A stretch of DNA of 25,912 nucleotides from CAYVOX01 sp964453035 (GTDB taxonomy: Bacteria; Chloroflexota; Anaerolineae; Anaerolineales; Anaerolineaceae): the NCBI GenBank assembly GCA_964453035.1, contig CAYVOX010000032.1:1-25912 (forward strand), in the 5' to 3' direction. A program made the translations under genes and the position numbers. The notes below the pieces were generated by a model. That model was not told the origin of the DNA. It was given only the letters and a program-made list of their open reading frames with translations, and made no database searches. Below are positions 1-8,646 of this stretch, piece after piece; position 1 is the stretch's first letter; every line of letters starts with the position of its first letter.

Positions 1-1080
1 AAATTGATCACGCAGCTTGATGACGTCGGGGGTGATCTCGCCTAAATCCTCGGCGATTATTGGCAAATCCCTGAACGCTTTTTGAATGGCGCGGAAAAAT
101 GCTGCGCCAGGGCCTTTGACCCAGCGCCCATGCTGAGCGGTTTTCTTCCCGGCCTTGACTTCCCAGTAACCGGCAAATCCACGGAAATGGTCCAGACGAA
201 TGATATCAAACAGGTTGAGGGCTGAGCGAAAGCGAGAGAGCCACCAGGCATAACCAGTTTCTTTGTGAATCTTCCAGCGGTACAAGGGGTTGCCCCAGAG
301 CTGCCCCGTTGGTGAAAAGTAATCCGGCGGAACGCCTGCCACGACGGTTGGAGCGCCTTTTTCGTTGATAAAGAACAACTCGGGATGTGACCAGGCGTCC
401 GCGCTGTCAAAAGCGACAAAGATGGGAACATCACCGACGATAGCGATCCCATTCTGGCGGGCATAAGCATGCACCGCTTCCCACTGGCGGTAGAAGAGGA
501 ACTGGCGGAACTTGTGCCGGGTGATGTTCGTGGCGTTTTTCTTAATAAAAGCCTGAATTGAAGCCAGTTGTCGCTGGCGCAGTTCAATAGGCCATTGATT
601 CCAGGAACCACCCCCCAGGGATTCCTTAATCGCCATGAAAAGGGCAAAATCATCCAGCCATTCGGCTTGAGCAGCCTGAAATTGTGCAAAATCTTGCTTT
701 AAGCGGACGCTGCGTGATTTTTTAAAGTGCTCAAAGGCGCGGTCGAGCAGGGTAAGCTTCCAAGTGATGGCTTCACCAAAGGGAACCGCGTCAGCCGGGA
801 AGGTGGGACGGTCAGCCAGATCTGCCCGGTTGAGCAATTTCTCTTCCAAAAGAGCGGTAGGACTGACCAGGTAGGGATTACCCGCAAAAGCTGAGAAACA
901 CTGGTATGGTGAATCCCCATAGCCAGTAGGACCGAGAGGCAGTACCTGCCACAGGCTGCAACCTGATTTGGCGAGAAAATCAATCCATCGAAAGGCTTCG
1001 GGTCCCAAATCGCCGATGCCATCAGGACCGGGAAAGCTGGTGGGGTGTAAGATGATGCCGGCAGAGCGGTTAAATTTCAT
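1..1080 (-). CDS. malQ: 4-alpha-glucanotransferase (amylomaltase), 3' end cut by window
   Basis: This reading frame stays open from ATG at 1080 to the window edge, giving 360 codons of a family that is usually about 500 residues; the C-terminal third is missing. The N-terminus contains GIILHPTSFPGPDGIGDLG, followed by the segments SLWQVLPLGPTGYGDSPY and GDVPIFVAFDSADAW and the catalytic-region stretch FDIIRLDHFRGF, all typical of GH77 amylomaltases. The family transfers alpha-1,4-glucan segments between maltodextrins in the cytoplasm. The start overlaps the end of glgC by 11 bp, so it is probably translated from the same mRNA and serves glycogen or maltodextrin turnover. Two shorter open frames in this stretch are out-of-frame shadows. 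The identification is secure; the missing end cannot be judged. Confidence 0.95.
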   Translation of the reverse strand, partial: MKFNRSAGIILHPTSFPGPDGIGDLGPEAFRWIDFLAKSGCSLWQVLPLGPTGYGDSPYQCFSAFAGNPYLVSPTALLEEKLLNRADLADRPTFPADAVPFGEAITWKLTLLDRAFEHFKKSRSVRLKQDFAQFQAAQAEWLDDFALFMAIKESLGGGSWNQWPIELRQRQLASIQAFIKKNATNITRHKFRQFLFYRQWEAVHAYARQNGIAIVGDVPIFVAFDSADAWSHPELFFINEKGAPTVVAGVPPDYFSPTGQLWGNPLYRWKIHKETGYAWWLSRFRSALNLFDIIRLDHFRGFAGYWEVKAGKKTAQHGRWVKGPGAAFFRAIQKAFRDLPIIAEDLGEITPDVIKLRDQF

Positions 1081-2323
1081 AGGGTAATCTCCTGGTTTGC
1101 AGGTAATCTCCGGTCTGGATGGTTGCCTTGGTGAAATCGGCAGCCACCACATCTGTGCCCACGATTGCCCCCGGTTCAACAGAAATACCTGCGGGGATGC
1201 GCGTGTTCTTCCCAACCATAGTTATCTTCAGAGGGTCTGTGTATCCGCCGATGCTGGTTTGTGGGCCAACTGTGACTCGCTTATCAAAAATGGAGCGGAT
1301 GACAGAGGCTCCTTCCATCACAACATCGTCAACAAGCAGGATGGAATCCTTGACCAATGCGCCTGATTTGACCACCACGCCAGGAGAAAGGACGCTGTGA
1401 ATTACCTGCGCGCCCTGCTCGATGATGCACCCGTGGCAGAGCATGCTGTCTTCCACAATGGCGCCGCGGTCGATGCGTGAAGGGGGGCGTTCCTCGGTGC
1501 GGGTATGGATAACCCATTGCCGGTCATAAAGATTCAACGGCGAAGGATTGGCGAGCAGGTCCATGTGGGCATGCCAGTAGGTTTGGATAGTGCCGACATC
1601 TACCCAGTACCCGGAATAGGGATAGGCAAAAACGCGCGCGCTGCTGTTGACGAGGGCGGGCAGAACATCCTTGCCAAAATCGTGGGAGGAATCCTTGCGC
1701 GAAAAATCTTCCCACAGGGAGCGGTCCAGCGTTTCAAGATTGAACAGGTAAACTCCCATGTTTGCCAGGGTTGAAGGGGGGTTGGCGGGCTTTTCAACAA
1801 AGGAGGTGACGCGGTTTTTGTCATCAATTCCCACAATTCCAAAGCGAGGAGCTTCTTCGATGCTGACCGGGATGGTTGCCAGAGTCAGATCCGCTTTGTT
1901 TTCCAGGTGATAGCGAATCATGGATTCGTAGTTCATGGTGTAAACATGGTCGCCCGATAGAATCAATATCATGTCGGGATCACCGCGCTTAATAAAGCTG
2001 AAGTTCTGTTGAACAGCATCGGCTGTTCCAGCGAACCAGCCGGAGGCGCGAGCTTTATAGGGGGTGTAAATGCGCACTCCACCTGTAAAATCGCGGTTGA
2101 GGTCCCATGGGCCGCCTGCGCCGATATGTTCGATCAAAGACTGAGGACGGTACTGGGCGATAATCATCACGTCGAAGATGTTGGAATTTACGCAATTTGA
2201 AAGAGGAAAATCAATAATCCGATATTTCCCCGCAAACGGTACCGCTGGCTTGGTGCGTTTGGCTGTCAGCACACTGAGGCGGGTACCCTCTCCACCTGCA
2301 AGAATAATCGCGCGCGTTTTCAT
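1070..2323 (-). CDS. glgC: Glucose-1-phosphate adenylyltransferase (ADP-glucose pyrophosphorylase)
   Basis: The 417-residue product makes ADP-glucose from ATP and glucose-1-phosphate, the committed step of bacterial glycogen synthesis. It opens with MKTRAIILAGGEGTRLSVL, the nucleotidyltransferase loop, followed by KPAVPFAGKYRIIDFPLSNC and GWFAGTADAVQQN, both standard for GlgC. The C-terminal third shows the hydrophobic-repeat pattern of a left-handed beta-helix, as expected for the family, and the length is normal. Its ATG overlaps the last codon of glgA (ATGA arrangement), and its own stop lies inside the malQ start region. Family members are allosterically controlled by glycolytic intermediates; the effector here cannot be read from sequence. 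Confidence 0.97.
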   Translation of the reverse strand: MKTRAIILAGGEGTRLSVLTAKRTKPAVPFAGKYRIIDFPLSNCVNSNIFDVMIIAQYRPQSLIEHIGAGGPWDLNRDFTGGVRIYTPYKARASGWFAGTADAVQQNFSFIKRGDPDMILILSGDHVYTMNYESMIRYHLENKADLTLATIPVSIEEAPRFGIVGIDDKNRVTSFVEKPANPPSTLANMGVYLFNLETLDRSLWEDFSRKDSSHDFGKDVLPALVNSSARVFAYPYSGYWVDVGTIQTYWHAHMDLLANPSPLNLYDRQWVIHTRTEERPPSRIDRGAIVEDSMLCHGCIIEQGAQVIHSVLSPGVVVKSGALVKDSILLVDDVVMEGASVIRSIFDKRVTVGPQTSIGGYTDPLKITMVGKNTRIPAGISVEPGAIVGTDVVAADFTKATIQTGDYLQTRRLPYEI

Positions 2324-3789
2324 AGCGGTTTCTCCATCAGAGTGAGATAGGTTTGCGCATATTGGACGGCTGAGTTGTGCCAGGAAAAATCAGCCTGCAT
2401 TCCTCTTGATTGTATACCTTTCCATAAATCCTGTTGTTTAAACGCCTGAATAGACCTGTCAATGGCTTCTGCCAGCGCAGTAGAACTGGCCTCATTGAAT
2501 AAAAAACCATTACTCGATTGAGCGATGTTATGGTCAACAATCGTATCCTTCAGGCCGCCAGTTGCCCGAGCGACGGGAACGCAGCCGTAGCGCATGGCGA
2601 TCAACTGTGAAAGACCGCAAGGCTCATAGCGTGACGGCATCAGGATAACGTCTCCGGAAGCATACAACTGGTGGGCAAGCTGCGCATCAAAGCGCATTTC
2701 CGCGCGAACGCGATCGGGGTGGGTGGATTGCAAATCCTGGCAGGCGCGCATCAGTTCAGGGTCACCGGTGCCAAGCAGGACAACCGACCAGGGACGATCG
2801 AGCAAGGTATTGAGCGCCAGGGGAATCAGGTCAACGCCTTTCTGTGAATCCATGCGCGAAATGTAAACAAATAAAGGCGCTTCGGGATGGGTGGTGAGGT
2901 TGAGAGCTTTTAACAGGACCGCTTTGTTTTGGAGGCGCTCCTCCAGAGATTGGGTTGAAAAATTGCGTGCTAATAATGGATCTGTGGCAGGATTCCAGCA
3001 GTCAATATCCAGCCCGTTGAGGATGCCCGAGATAGAAAGCTGCCGGGATTGTAGAAACGCATCCATTTCGCAACCAAACTCAGGGGTGAGAATCTCCCGG
3101 GCATACTGCGGTGAGACCGCGATAATCTGGTCGGCAAATTGCAGTCCAAGGGGTAAGGGTTGGTGGTAGGTCCAGGGTGGCAGCAAGGGGTGGGGTGAAG
3201 GGGGGATGTGATAATGTGCCAGGGCGTCATGTGCGCCTCTGCCGGAATAGGGCAGGTTATGAACGCTCAAAACGGTGCGCGTGTTAGCAAGGCTGCTCTT
3301 GGTTTTACGTTCCTGTGCCACCAGATAGGTTCCGGGAGCGGTGTGCCAGTCATTGGCGTGGAAGATATCGGGTTTCCAGTCTGAGCGCTTGAGGAATTCT
3401 AAAACGGCAACCGTAAAAAAAGTGTATTTTTCGCCATCAAAGTTGTTAACCGCGGTATAAACCGGTTCGTTTTCTGCGAAGGGTTGACCGGAAATTAGAT
3501 AGACAATGAGATGATTGAGATCGTATTGATAGACGCGCGCAGGCACAGGACCGGTGGTGGTGGAGATGGTGAACTCATCCACCAGAGGGGGATCAATTTT
3601 ACTGCGAAGAGACCCGTGAAATGGCAAAAAGAGACGCACATCCAGCGCATGACCTTGAATCTGTTGAGGGGACAGGTCATTTAACGCTCTTGGAAGAGAG
3701 CCAGCGACATCACCTAACCCACCAACTTTGATTAACGGGTCGGCTTCCACCGCAAGGTATGCTACATGGATGGTTTTGTTCAAAATCAT
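2320..3789 (-). CDS. glgA: Glycogen (starch) synthase, ADP-glucose type
   Basis: The 489-residue product is a GT5 glycosyltransferase that extends alpha-1,4-glucan from ADP-glucose. The ADP-glucose-binding signature KVGGLGDVAGSLPRAL lies at about residues 21-36. The C-terminal Rossmann half carries MPSRYEPCGLSQLIAMRYG and the TGGLKDTI loop, both diagnostic of GlgA. The start ATG at 3789 lies 9 bp downstream of the deaminase-fusion stop. The Shine-Dalgarno sequence is weak, so translation may be coupled to the upstream gene. The 3' end overlaps glgC by 4 bp. No glgB or glgP is visible in the window, so the branching enzyme and phosphorylase must be elsewhere. Confidence 0.97.
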   Translation of the reverse strand: MILNKTIHVAYLAVEADPLIKVGGLGDVAGSLPRALNDLSPQQIQGHALDVRLFLPFHGSLRSKIDPPLVDEFTISTTTGPVPARVYQYDLNHLIVYLISGQPFAENEPVYTAVNNFDGEKYTFFTVAVLEFLKRSDWKPDIFHANDWHTAPGTYLVAQERKTKSSLANTRTVLSVHNLPYSGRGAHDALAHYHIPPSPHPLLPPWTYHQPLPLGLQFADQIIAVSPQYAREILTPEFGCEMDAFLQSRQLSISGILNGLDIDCWNPATDPLLARNFSTQSLEERLQNKAVLLKALNLTTHPEAPLFVYISRMDSQKGVDLIPLALNTLLDRPWSVVLLGTGDPELMRACQDLQSTHPDRVRAEMRFDAQLAHQLYASGDVILMPSRYEPCGLSQLIAMRYGCVPVARATGGLKDTIVDHNIAQSSNGFLFNEASSTALAEAIDRSIQAFKQQDLWKGIQSRGMQADFSWHNSAVQYAQTYLTLMEKPL

Positions 3790-3798
3790 GAGTCTGAA

Positions 3799-5772
3799 TC
3801 ACTCGACGAGCATTTCAAAATAATCGGTGGAAGTGGAGGAATCCGGGTTTAACCCCAGAACAGTGAGGAGCTCAACCACCGTGCGGGATTTTTCCTCTGC
3901 ATCTTTACGGCTCCAGGTACGGCTTTTTATCTCCAGATAGTAACCGAGAGCGGGTTTTTTAAGTTCATCAAGGTTGATGAAGAATTCTTCACCCCTGAAC
4001 AACACCTTGAACCGCAGCCGATCCTTTTCAATTTCCTGTTCAGAAATTGGTTTAAAATACTCACGGTAAAAGCGCAGGCTTTGGCCGGCAGGTGCCAGGT
4101 AGCGGCTGCGCGAGAGCAGCACCTGCTGTGGGAAGCGGTCTTCAACTGCCGGGCCGATGTGCGTGAGGCGCGAGCGTACATTGACAACCTGCCCATTTTC
4201 GTCAATGGAGTGATCCTCGCGATAACGCAGATAGCCCTGCTCGGAGTCATCGAAAGAAAAATAGATATCATATTCGCGGTAGTGACGCCGGCGGATGATT
4301 TCAATTTCGGACCGTTCGAGCGCATCAAGAATGGGATTGATATCTGTGACAGGCACTTTGACCTGGATTTCAAAGCTCTCTTCTTCAGTTGCCCCACCGA
4401 TGGCGATGAGCTTTGAAATGACAGATTGTTCACGCTTGCGCAGGAAAGCATCAATTTTTTTGGCGTATTCCTGGGCTGCCTTGAGGAGGGCTTCTTCATC
4501 CAATGTGAGAACCTGATGGTTACGCATAACCCAGGCGCCGTTAACCATCACATCCTTAACATCCGTGGCTTTGGCGGCATAGACGATTTGAGCGTAAATT
4601 GATTGTTGATTGGTGGAAAAGCGCGGGGAGTTGTGCAGGGGATTGATGTCAATCAGAATGAGGTCGGCGCGTTTACCGGCTTCGATCGATCCGGTGATAT
4701 CCTGGATGTGGAGAGCTTGCGCCCCCATGCGCGTAGCCATTAATAAAGCGGTGCGTGCAGGCAAGGTGGTAGGGTCACCGCTGGTCCCTTTTGCCAGGAA
4801 AGAAGCCAGGCGAATCTCTTCAAACATATCGAGATCGTTGTTGGAAGCCGGACCGTCGGTTCCGATGCCGACATTGAGACCGGTATCCAGCATGCGCTTG
4901 ATGGGGGCGATGCCCGAGGCCAGCTTAAGATTTGATGACGGATTGTGTGCCACACCAACGCCGGAATGAAGCATGGTGCGAATTTCACCGGCATCGACGT
5001 GAACGCAGTGAGCGGCAATCACTTTTGCTTCAAACAGCCCTAACTTTTTAACATAAGGAATAACAGGCATGCCCTGGTCGTTGCGCATATTTTCCACTTC
5101 CAGGGCGGTTTCTGAAAGGTGGGTGTGCAAGGGCACGTCAAATTCTCGGGCAAGGTCTGTTGCGCCTTTGAGAATCTCCGGGGGGCAGGTGTATGGTGCA
5201 TGCGGTGCAACGGAGGGGACGATGAGCGGGTGGTTTTTCCAACGGCTAATGAAACTGCGCGAATAGGCTAATGCCTCTTCGTAGGATGGTGCATCGGGAG
5301 TTGGAAATTTGAGAATGGTTTCGGCGCAGACTGCCCGTAGACCAGCCTCAGCAGTCGCCTTAGCGATATCCTCCTCAAAATAATACATATCCGCGAAACA
5401 GGTTACGCCGCTGCGAATCATTTCAGCGCAGGCTAGCTTTGTGCCCAGCTGGACAAATTCAGGCGAGACAAACTCTCGCTCCACGGGCATCATGTAACCC
5501 ATCAACCAGACGTCAAGACGAAGATCGTCAGCCAATCCTCTTAGCAAGGTCATTGGAACGTGGGTGTGGGCGTTGATTAACCCGGGCATGACCACTCTTC
5601 CCCCGCAATCAATCACACTGATAGCAGCATATTTAGCCGCAAGGTCGGATTCCATGCCAACTTCCACAATCAATTCCCCGGAGATGGCGACGGCCCCCGG
5701 TTCATATTTGTTGAAGTGGGCATCCATTGTCAGGACGATAGCGTTTCGTAATAAGATGTCAACGGTTTTCAT
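3799..5772 (-). CDS. mtaD: MTA/SAH deaminase-type amidohydrolase fused to a C-terminal CYTH domain
   Basis: The product is 657 residues, against roughly 430-450 for a plain MtaD/TrzA-family deaminase. Residues 1-450 form the metal-dependent amidohydrolase: metal-binding NAHTH (His69, His71), the substrate-side THLSETALE segment with His218 and Glu221, His255 in AAHCVH and Asp306 in GTDGPAS. This family deaminates 5'-methylthioadenosine, S-adenosylhomocysteine or related purines. Residues about 466-643 resemble a CYTH (triphosphate tunnel) domain: FEIQVKV, LRYRED, VRSRLTHIG, FFINLDEL and YYLEIKSRTWS. The usual ExExK opening motif reads E468-I-Q-V-K, so its second Glu is Gln. ATG 5772 has GGAGA a few bases upstream and lies 7 bp after cinA. 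The deaminase family assignment is secure, its exact substrate is not, and the CYTH call rests on motif spacing. Confidence 0.88.
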   Translation of the reverse strand: MKTVDILLRNAIVLTMDAHFNKYEPGAVAISGELIVEVGMESDLAAKYAAISVIDCGGRVVMPGLINAHTHVPMTLLRGLADDLRLDVWLMGYMMPVEREFVSPEFVQLGTKLACAEMIRSGVTCFADMYYFEEDIAKATAEAGLRAVCAETILKFPTPDAPSYEEALAYSRSFISRWKNHPLIVPSVAPHAPYTCPPEILKGATDLAREFDVPLHTHLSETALEVENMRNDQGMPVIPYVKKLGLFEAKVIAAHCVHVDAGEIRTMLHSGVGVAHNPSSNLKLASGIAPIKRMLDTGLNVGIGTDGPASNNDLDMFEEIRLASFLAKGTSGDPTTLPARTALLMATRMGAQALHIQDITGSIEAGKRADLILIDINPLHNSPRFSTNQQSIYAQIVYAAKATDVKDVMVNGAWVMRNHQVLTLDEEALLKAAQEYAKKIDAFLRKREQSVISKLIAIGGATEEESFEIQVKVPVTDINPILDALERSEIEIIRRRHYREYDIYFSFDDSEQGYLRYREDHSIDENGQVVNVRSRLTHIGPAVEDRFPQQVLLSRSRYLAPAGQSLRFYREYFKPISEQEIEKDRLRFKVLFRGEEFFINLDELKKPALGYYLEIKSRTWSRKDAEEKSRTVVELLTVLGLNPDSSTSTDYFEMLVE

Positions 5773-5779
5773 AGATCTC

Positions 5780-6925
5780 CTAAATACGTTTCCTCAAAAA
5801 GTCGAGCGCGGTGTTGGTGCTCCAGAGCGGGCTGTGACTGGGTGGTCCACCATAGGTGCGCTCAGCTTCGGAGGTTTTTTGGGGGGTTATAAGAACCATT
5901 CTCAGGGTTTGTTTTTCGGCGCCGGGCGTAAATGATAGAGCCAGCAGTACATCAGCGCCAATGGAAATGCGGTAGGCATCCAAACCGTCTTTATCAAAGT
6001 GTTCACACATTGCGGATGGGCGAATTTCAGCCTGTACCAGGCGAGCGCCTGCTTTTTGAAGCCGACTGCTGATATTGCCATCCAGACCACATTCAATTAT
6101 GGCGAGGGACCATTGACGGTCATGGAGCTGGCGCTGAGTGACTGATTCGAGCGTGTCGTTATCCATCCCGTAAATATGATGGCCCAGGCGCTCGTTGACG
6201 ATATCCGCGACTTTGCGAATCATCTGGTCAGCTTCTGTTATTGACTCGGCCTTGGCGGTGATACGAATATCAATTTGCCCGGGATGCGCCAGCAAACCCA
6301 CCGTTGGATTGGCGAGGATTTCGAGGTCGCCTATCCATTCGTCCACCTGCGATTCGCCAATGCCCGAGGCGTGCAGAACACAGGCTTTGATGGTGCCGTG
6401 CAGGTCAAAGCGTTTTTTGAGATAAGGTAAAACTTTATTTTCCATCAAGTATTCCATCTCGCGAGGCACACCGGGGAGGGAAATGACGGCTTGAGTGGGT
6501 GTTTCGAAGATGAAGGCTGGAGCCGTTCCGACGGGGTTTTCGACCGCAATGGCGCCTTGAGGGATAAACGCCTGACGCCTGTTGTTTTCGGTTGCCATGC
6601 GGCCAAACCTCTGGAAGCGATTCTGGATTTGCTCCCAGAGCTCCACCTTAAACTCAATCTCAACGCCCATTGCCAGGGCAACCGCCTGCCGGGTGGGATC
6701 ATCAATGGTGGGACCTAAACCACCGGTGGTGATGATAATCTGAGAGCGGAGCAGCCCCTCGCGAATCGCCAGGCTGATGCGTTCGGCATTATCGCCAACA
6801 ATCATCGAGCGATAAAGGTCAACGCCTGCGTCTCGCAACTGGCGGGCCAGGTAGCGGGTGTTGGTATCCTGGATTTCTCCTAATAACAATTCGGTGCCGA
6901 TGGCGATGATTTCAGCTTTGGGCAT
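5780..6925 (-). CDS. cinA: CinA-family protein with degenerate NMN-deamidase half
   Basis: The N-terminal MoaB/Mog-like domain has AEIIAIGTELLLGEI and the signature TTGGLGPTIDD, typical of CinA (COG1058), which hydrolyses ADP-ribose and related pyrophosphates in characterised members. I chose ATG 6925, giving 381 residues, because AAGGAGAA sits about 6 bases upstream and the protein then begins MPKAEII as in the family; an upstream in-frame start at 6958 lacks support. The C-terminal domain, which in full CinA and PncC carries AESCTGG with the catalytic Ser, here reads IIECGLDGNISS. The nucleophile motif is therefore gone and the NMN amidohydrolase activity is probably lost. It is the first gene of the run leading to the glycogen genes, 7 bp ahead of the deaminase fusion. 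Confidence 0.92.
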   Translation of the reverse strand: MPKAEIIAIGTELLLGEIQDTNTRYLARQLRDAGVDLYRSMIVGDNAERISLAIREGLLRSQIIITTGGLGPTIDDPTRQAVALAMGVEIEFKVELWEQIQNRFQRFGRMATENNRRQAFIPQGAIAVENPVGTAPAFIFETPTQAVISLPGVPREMEYLMENKVLPYLKKRFDLHGTIKACVLHASGIGESQVDEWIGDLEILANPTVGLLAHPGQIDIRITAKAESITEADQMIRKVADIVNERLGHHIYGMDNDTLESVTQRQLHDRQWSLAIIECGLDGNISSRLQKAGARLVQAEIRPSAMCEHFDKDGLDAYRISIGADVLLALSFTPGAEKQTLRMVLITPQKTSEAERTYGGPPSHSPLWSTNTALDFLRKRI

Positions 6926-6948
6926 AACAATTCTCCTTGATGCGCTTG

Positions 6949-6976
6949 ATTTTAACATGTGATGCCAAAGCGCAAA
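6949..6976 (-). promoter_or_regulatory. Candidate sigma-70 promoter for the cinA-glg-malQ operon
   Basis: On the minus strand a TTTGCG -35-like box and a TAAAAT -10 box are separated by 16 bp. They lie about 25 bases upstream of the cinA start and its AAGGAGAA ribosome-binding site. The -35 match is weak. It is the only plausible box pair in the 92-bp gap between the lipoprotein gene and cinA, and no terminator hairpin is evident there. Confidence 0.35.
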
Positions 6977-7017
6977 GCGGAATTATGGAGGGAAAAATAA
7001 TAATGTTGAGATTTGAC

Positions 7018-8076
7018 TTAATATTGAGCTATCATAACCAGGTTCAGACTTGAGCATCCAAAAAATTTTGAGCATTTATAAGCACCCATGATTCCTGAAA
7101 AATCCTGAGATTCTACCGCCTGGCGCAATTTTTGACGCGGTATGAGCAATCCGCCGCCAGGCAACCTGACAGCCGCAGCTTCAACCGCCTGGAGGAGATA
7201 ATTGGCAGCATCTGCGCTGTAGGCTGTGATGGGGGTGATTTCCAAATCAGCAGGGGCAGGAAAGCCAGCAAGAAATGAGTCTTTCTCAACCGCTGCTGTG
7301 TGGGTTTTTACGAATTGCTCAGGGGTGAAGATGACCAGTTTCACGCCAGCTGCAAAGCCAATGCTGGATAGATCCAACCGATCTGGAGAGCTGAGTATAA
7401 GAATCAGCGCGTCGTCTGGTGTGAGCGCAGGCGCTAATTTAAACAGCTCTTCAGCAGGATAGTCACTGAGAACGACATGTTGAATTGGAGCGAGTTTAAC
7501 CTGCAGAGCGGTTTGAACGCCCTCAAACCAGTGCCTCTGAGAAGATTCTGCAAGCAGACTGAAACGGTTCCCTATGAAGGCACTCAGGATTTGCTTGACA
7601 AGTATTGTTGATTGTTCAGTAACAGATGGTGAGAATCGCACCTCTCCGGGATATTGGGGGAAGGGGAGAAAGTGGGGGGAGAGAATGATTTTTCCTGCAT
7701 CCGATAAAGCGTTTATGAAAAAATCCGCTTTGGCTTGGCAGGTCGGGCCGATGATGCCGATAAGGTGAGGACGCGAGGAAAGGGAGGCGAGTGATTCCTC
7801 CAGGTCTGCAGCCAGGCAGGTTGTATCTTCTTTGATGACTTTGACTGGATGGCCCAGGATGGTAATTGGAGATTGCAGGGCGAGTTCAACGCCTGCAATA
7901 ATCTGCTCGCCGATGTTACGATCCAACGGGGTGGTGGGGTTGAGAATTCCAAGTTCGACGGGCTCTTCAGGAGAAAGCAAGATGCAACCTGATGGATCCT
8001 GACAGGATTGGTTCGAACAACCCGGCAAGGCAAAGGCCGTAAGAAGAAGGATCAGGATGAGAAACTGGCGCGGAAT
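7018..8076 (-). CDS. Putative periplasmic-binding-like lipoprotein (type 1 binding fold), start uncertain
   Basis: The body resembles type 1 periplasmic ligand-binding proteins of the Leu/Ile/Val-binding family: VELGILNPTTPLDRNIGEQIIAGVELAL, HPVKVIKEDTTC, then LIGIIGPTCQAKA and ILSPHFLPFP. In frame upstream of a TTG at 8028 lies a clear lipoprotein signal: Arg, a run of Leu/Ile, then LPGC as lipobox with Cys at about 8017-8019. Translation must therefore begin upstream, yet no ATG, GTG or TTG exists before the in-frame stop at 8110-8112. The best in-frame candidate is ATT at 8076, about 9 bases after AGGA, giving 352 residues. Alternatively, one extra C in the CCCC run near 8095 has displaced an ATG at 8110. 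The ligand is unknown, and no permease or ATPase gene is adjacent. Confidence 0.6.
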   Translation of the reverse strand: MPRQFLILILLLTAFALPGCSNQSCQDPSGCILLSPEEPVELGILNPTTPLDRNIGEQIIAGVELALQSPITILGHPVKVIKEDTTCLAADLEESLASLSSRPHLIGIIGPTCQAKADFFINALSDAGKIILSPHFLPFPQYPGEVRFSPSVTEQSTILVKQILSAFIGNRFSLLAESSQRHWFEGVQTALQVKLAPIQHVVLSDYPAEELFKLAPALTPDDALILILSSPDRLDLSSIGFAAGVKLVIFTPEQFVKTHTAAVEKDSFLAGFPAPADLEITPITAYSADAANYLLQAVEAAAVRLPGGGLLIPRQKLRQAVESQDFSGIMGAYKCSKFFGCSSLNLVMIAQY

Positions 8077-8109
8077 ATTAGTTAATCCTATCCAGGGGAG
8101 GAGGATACA

Positions 8110-8619
8110 TCAACTGCGAGGTTCTCCCCGACGAGCCTGGTACAGTAGCACCTCACGAATTTTCAGGTCAGCGTTGCGAATCTTGTGGGATAGGTCCACC
8201 GCGAGATTGAACATAACCTGGAAGCCAAGTTCTGGATAGGTTTTGCAGAGCATCAGAAATTTATCACGCGGAATTCGGATTAGGTGGGTGCCTTTCACAG
8301 CTGCGCGCGCTGAGGCCGATCTGACGCCTTCATCTACTAACGCCATTTCACCGAAGGATTGCCCGCGTCCAAACTGGGCGATAATCTCAGGGCGGGACAC
8401 AGTTCCAGCTTTTGGTGCCACTAAACCAGGATTAACTAATATTTCAACTTTGCCGTGCATGATAAGGTACATTTCACTTTCTTTTGAATTTTCTTGGAAT
8501 ATAATGTCCTTATCCTGATAGCTTATTTCTTCACAAATATTCTCCACCATCTCCAGTTGAGTTAGGTTGAGGTTGAAGAAAAGATCCGATTCTCGTAAGA
8601 AGCCCACTAATTTTCCCAT
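8110..8619 (-). CDS. Cyclic-nucleotide-binding-domain protein (stand-alone)
   Basis: The 169-residue product has the CNMP-binding beta-roll: DIIFQENSKESEMYLIMHGKVEI, then the phosphate-binding cassette FGEMALVDEGVRSASARA with Gly-Glu and Arg in place. It ends soon after the roll, with no helix-turn-helix, so it is a sensor or adaptor rather than a CRP-type regulator. I chose ATG 8619, preceded by GGAG with 7-base spacing and lying just below a good promoter at 8647-8675; a longer frame to 8709 would overlap that promoter. The stop TGA is immediately followed by the unusual 5' region of the lipoprotein gene, and the two are probably co-transcribed. The ligand and partner are unknown. Confidence 0.85.
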   Translation of the reverse strand: MGKLVGFLRESDLFFNLNLTQLEMVENICEEISYQDKDIIFQENSKESEMYLIMHGKVEILVNPGLVAPKAGTVSRPEIIAQFGRGQSFGEMALVDEGVRSASARAAVKGTHLIRIPRDKFLMLCKTYPELGFQVMFNLAVDLSHKIRNADLKIREVLLYQARRGEPRS

Positions 8620-8646
8620 GGCTGGCTCCGCATCAAGGATATTTTT

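Noticed and set aside
57..1022. Two adjacent minus-strand open frames that could be read as separate hypothetical proteins
   Set aside because: They are out-of-frame shadows of malQ, whose true frame runs from 1080 through position 1 with clear GH77 motifs.
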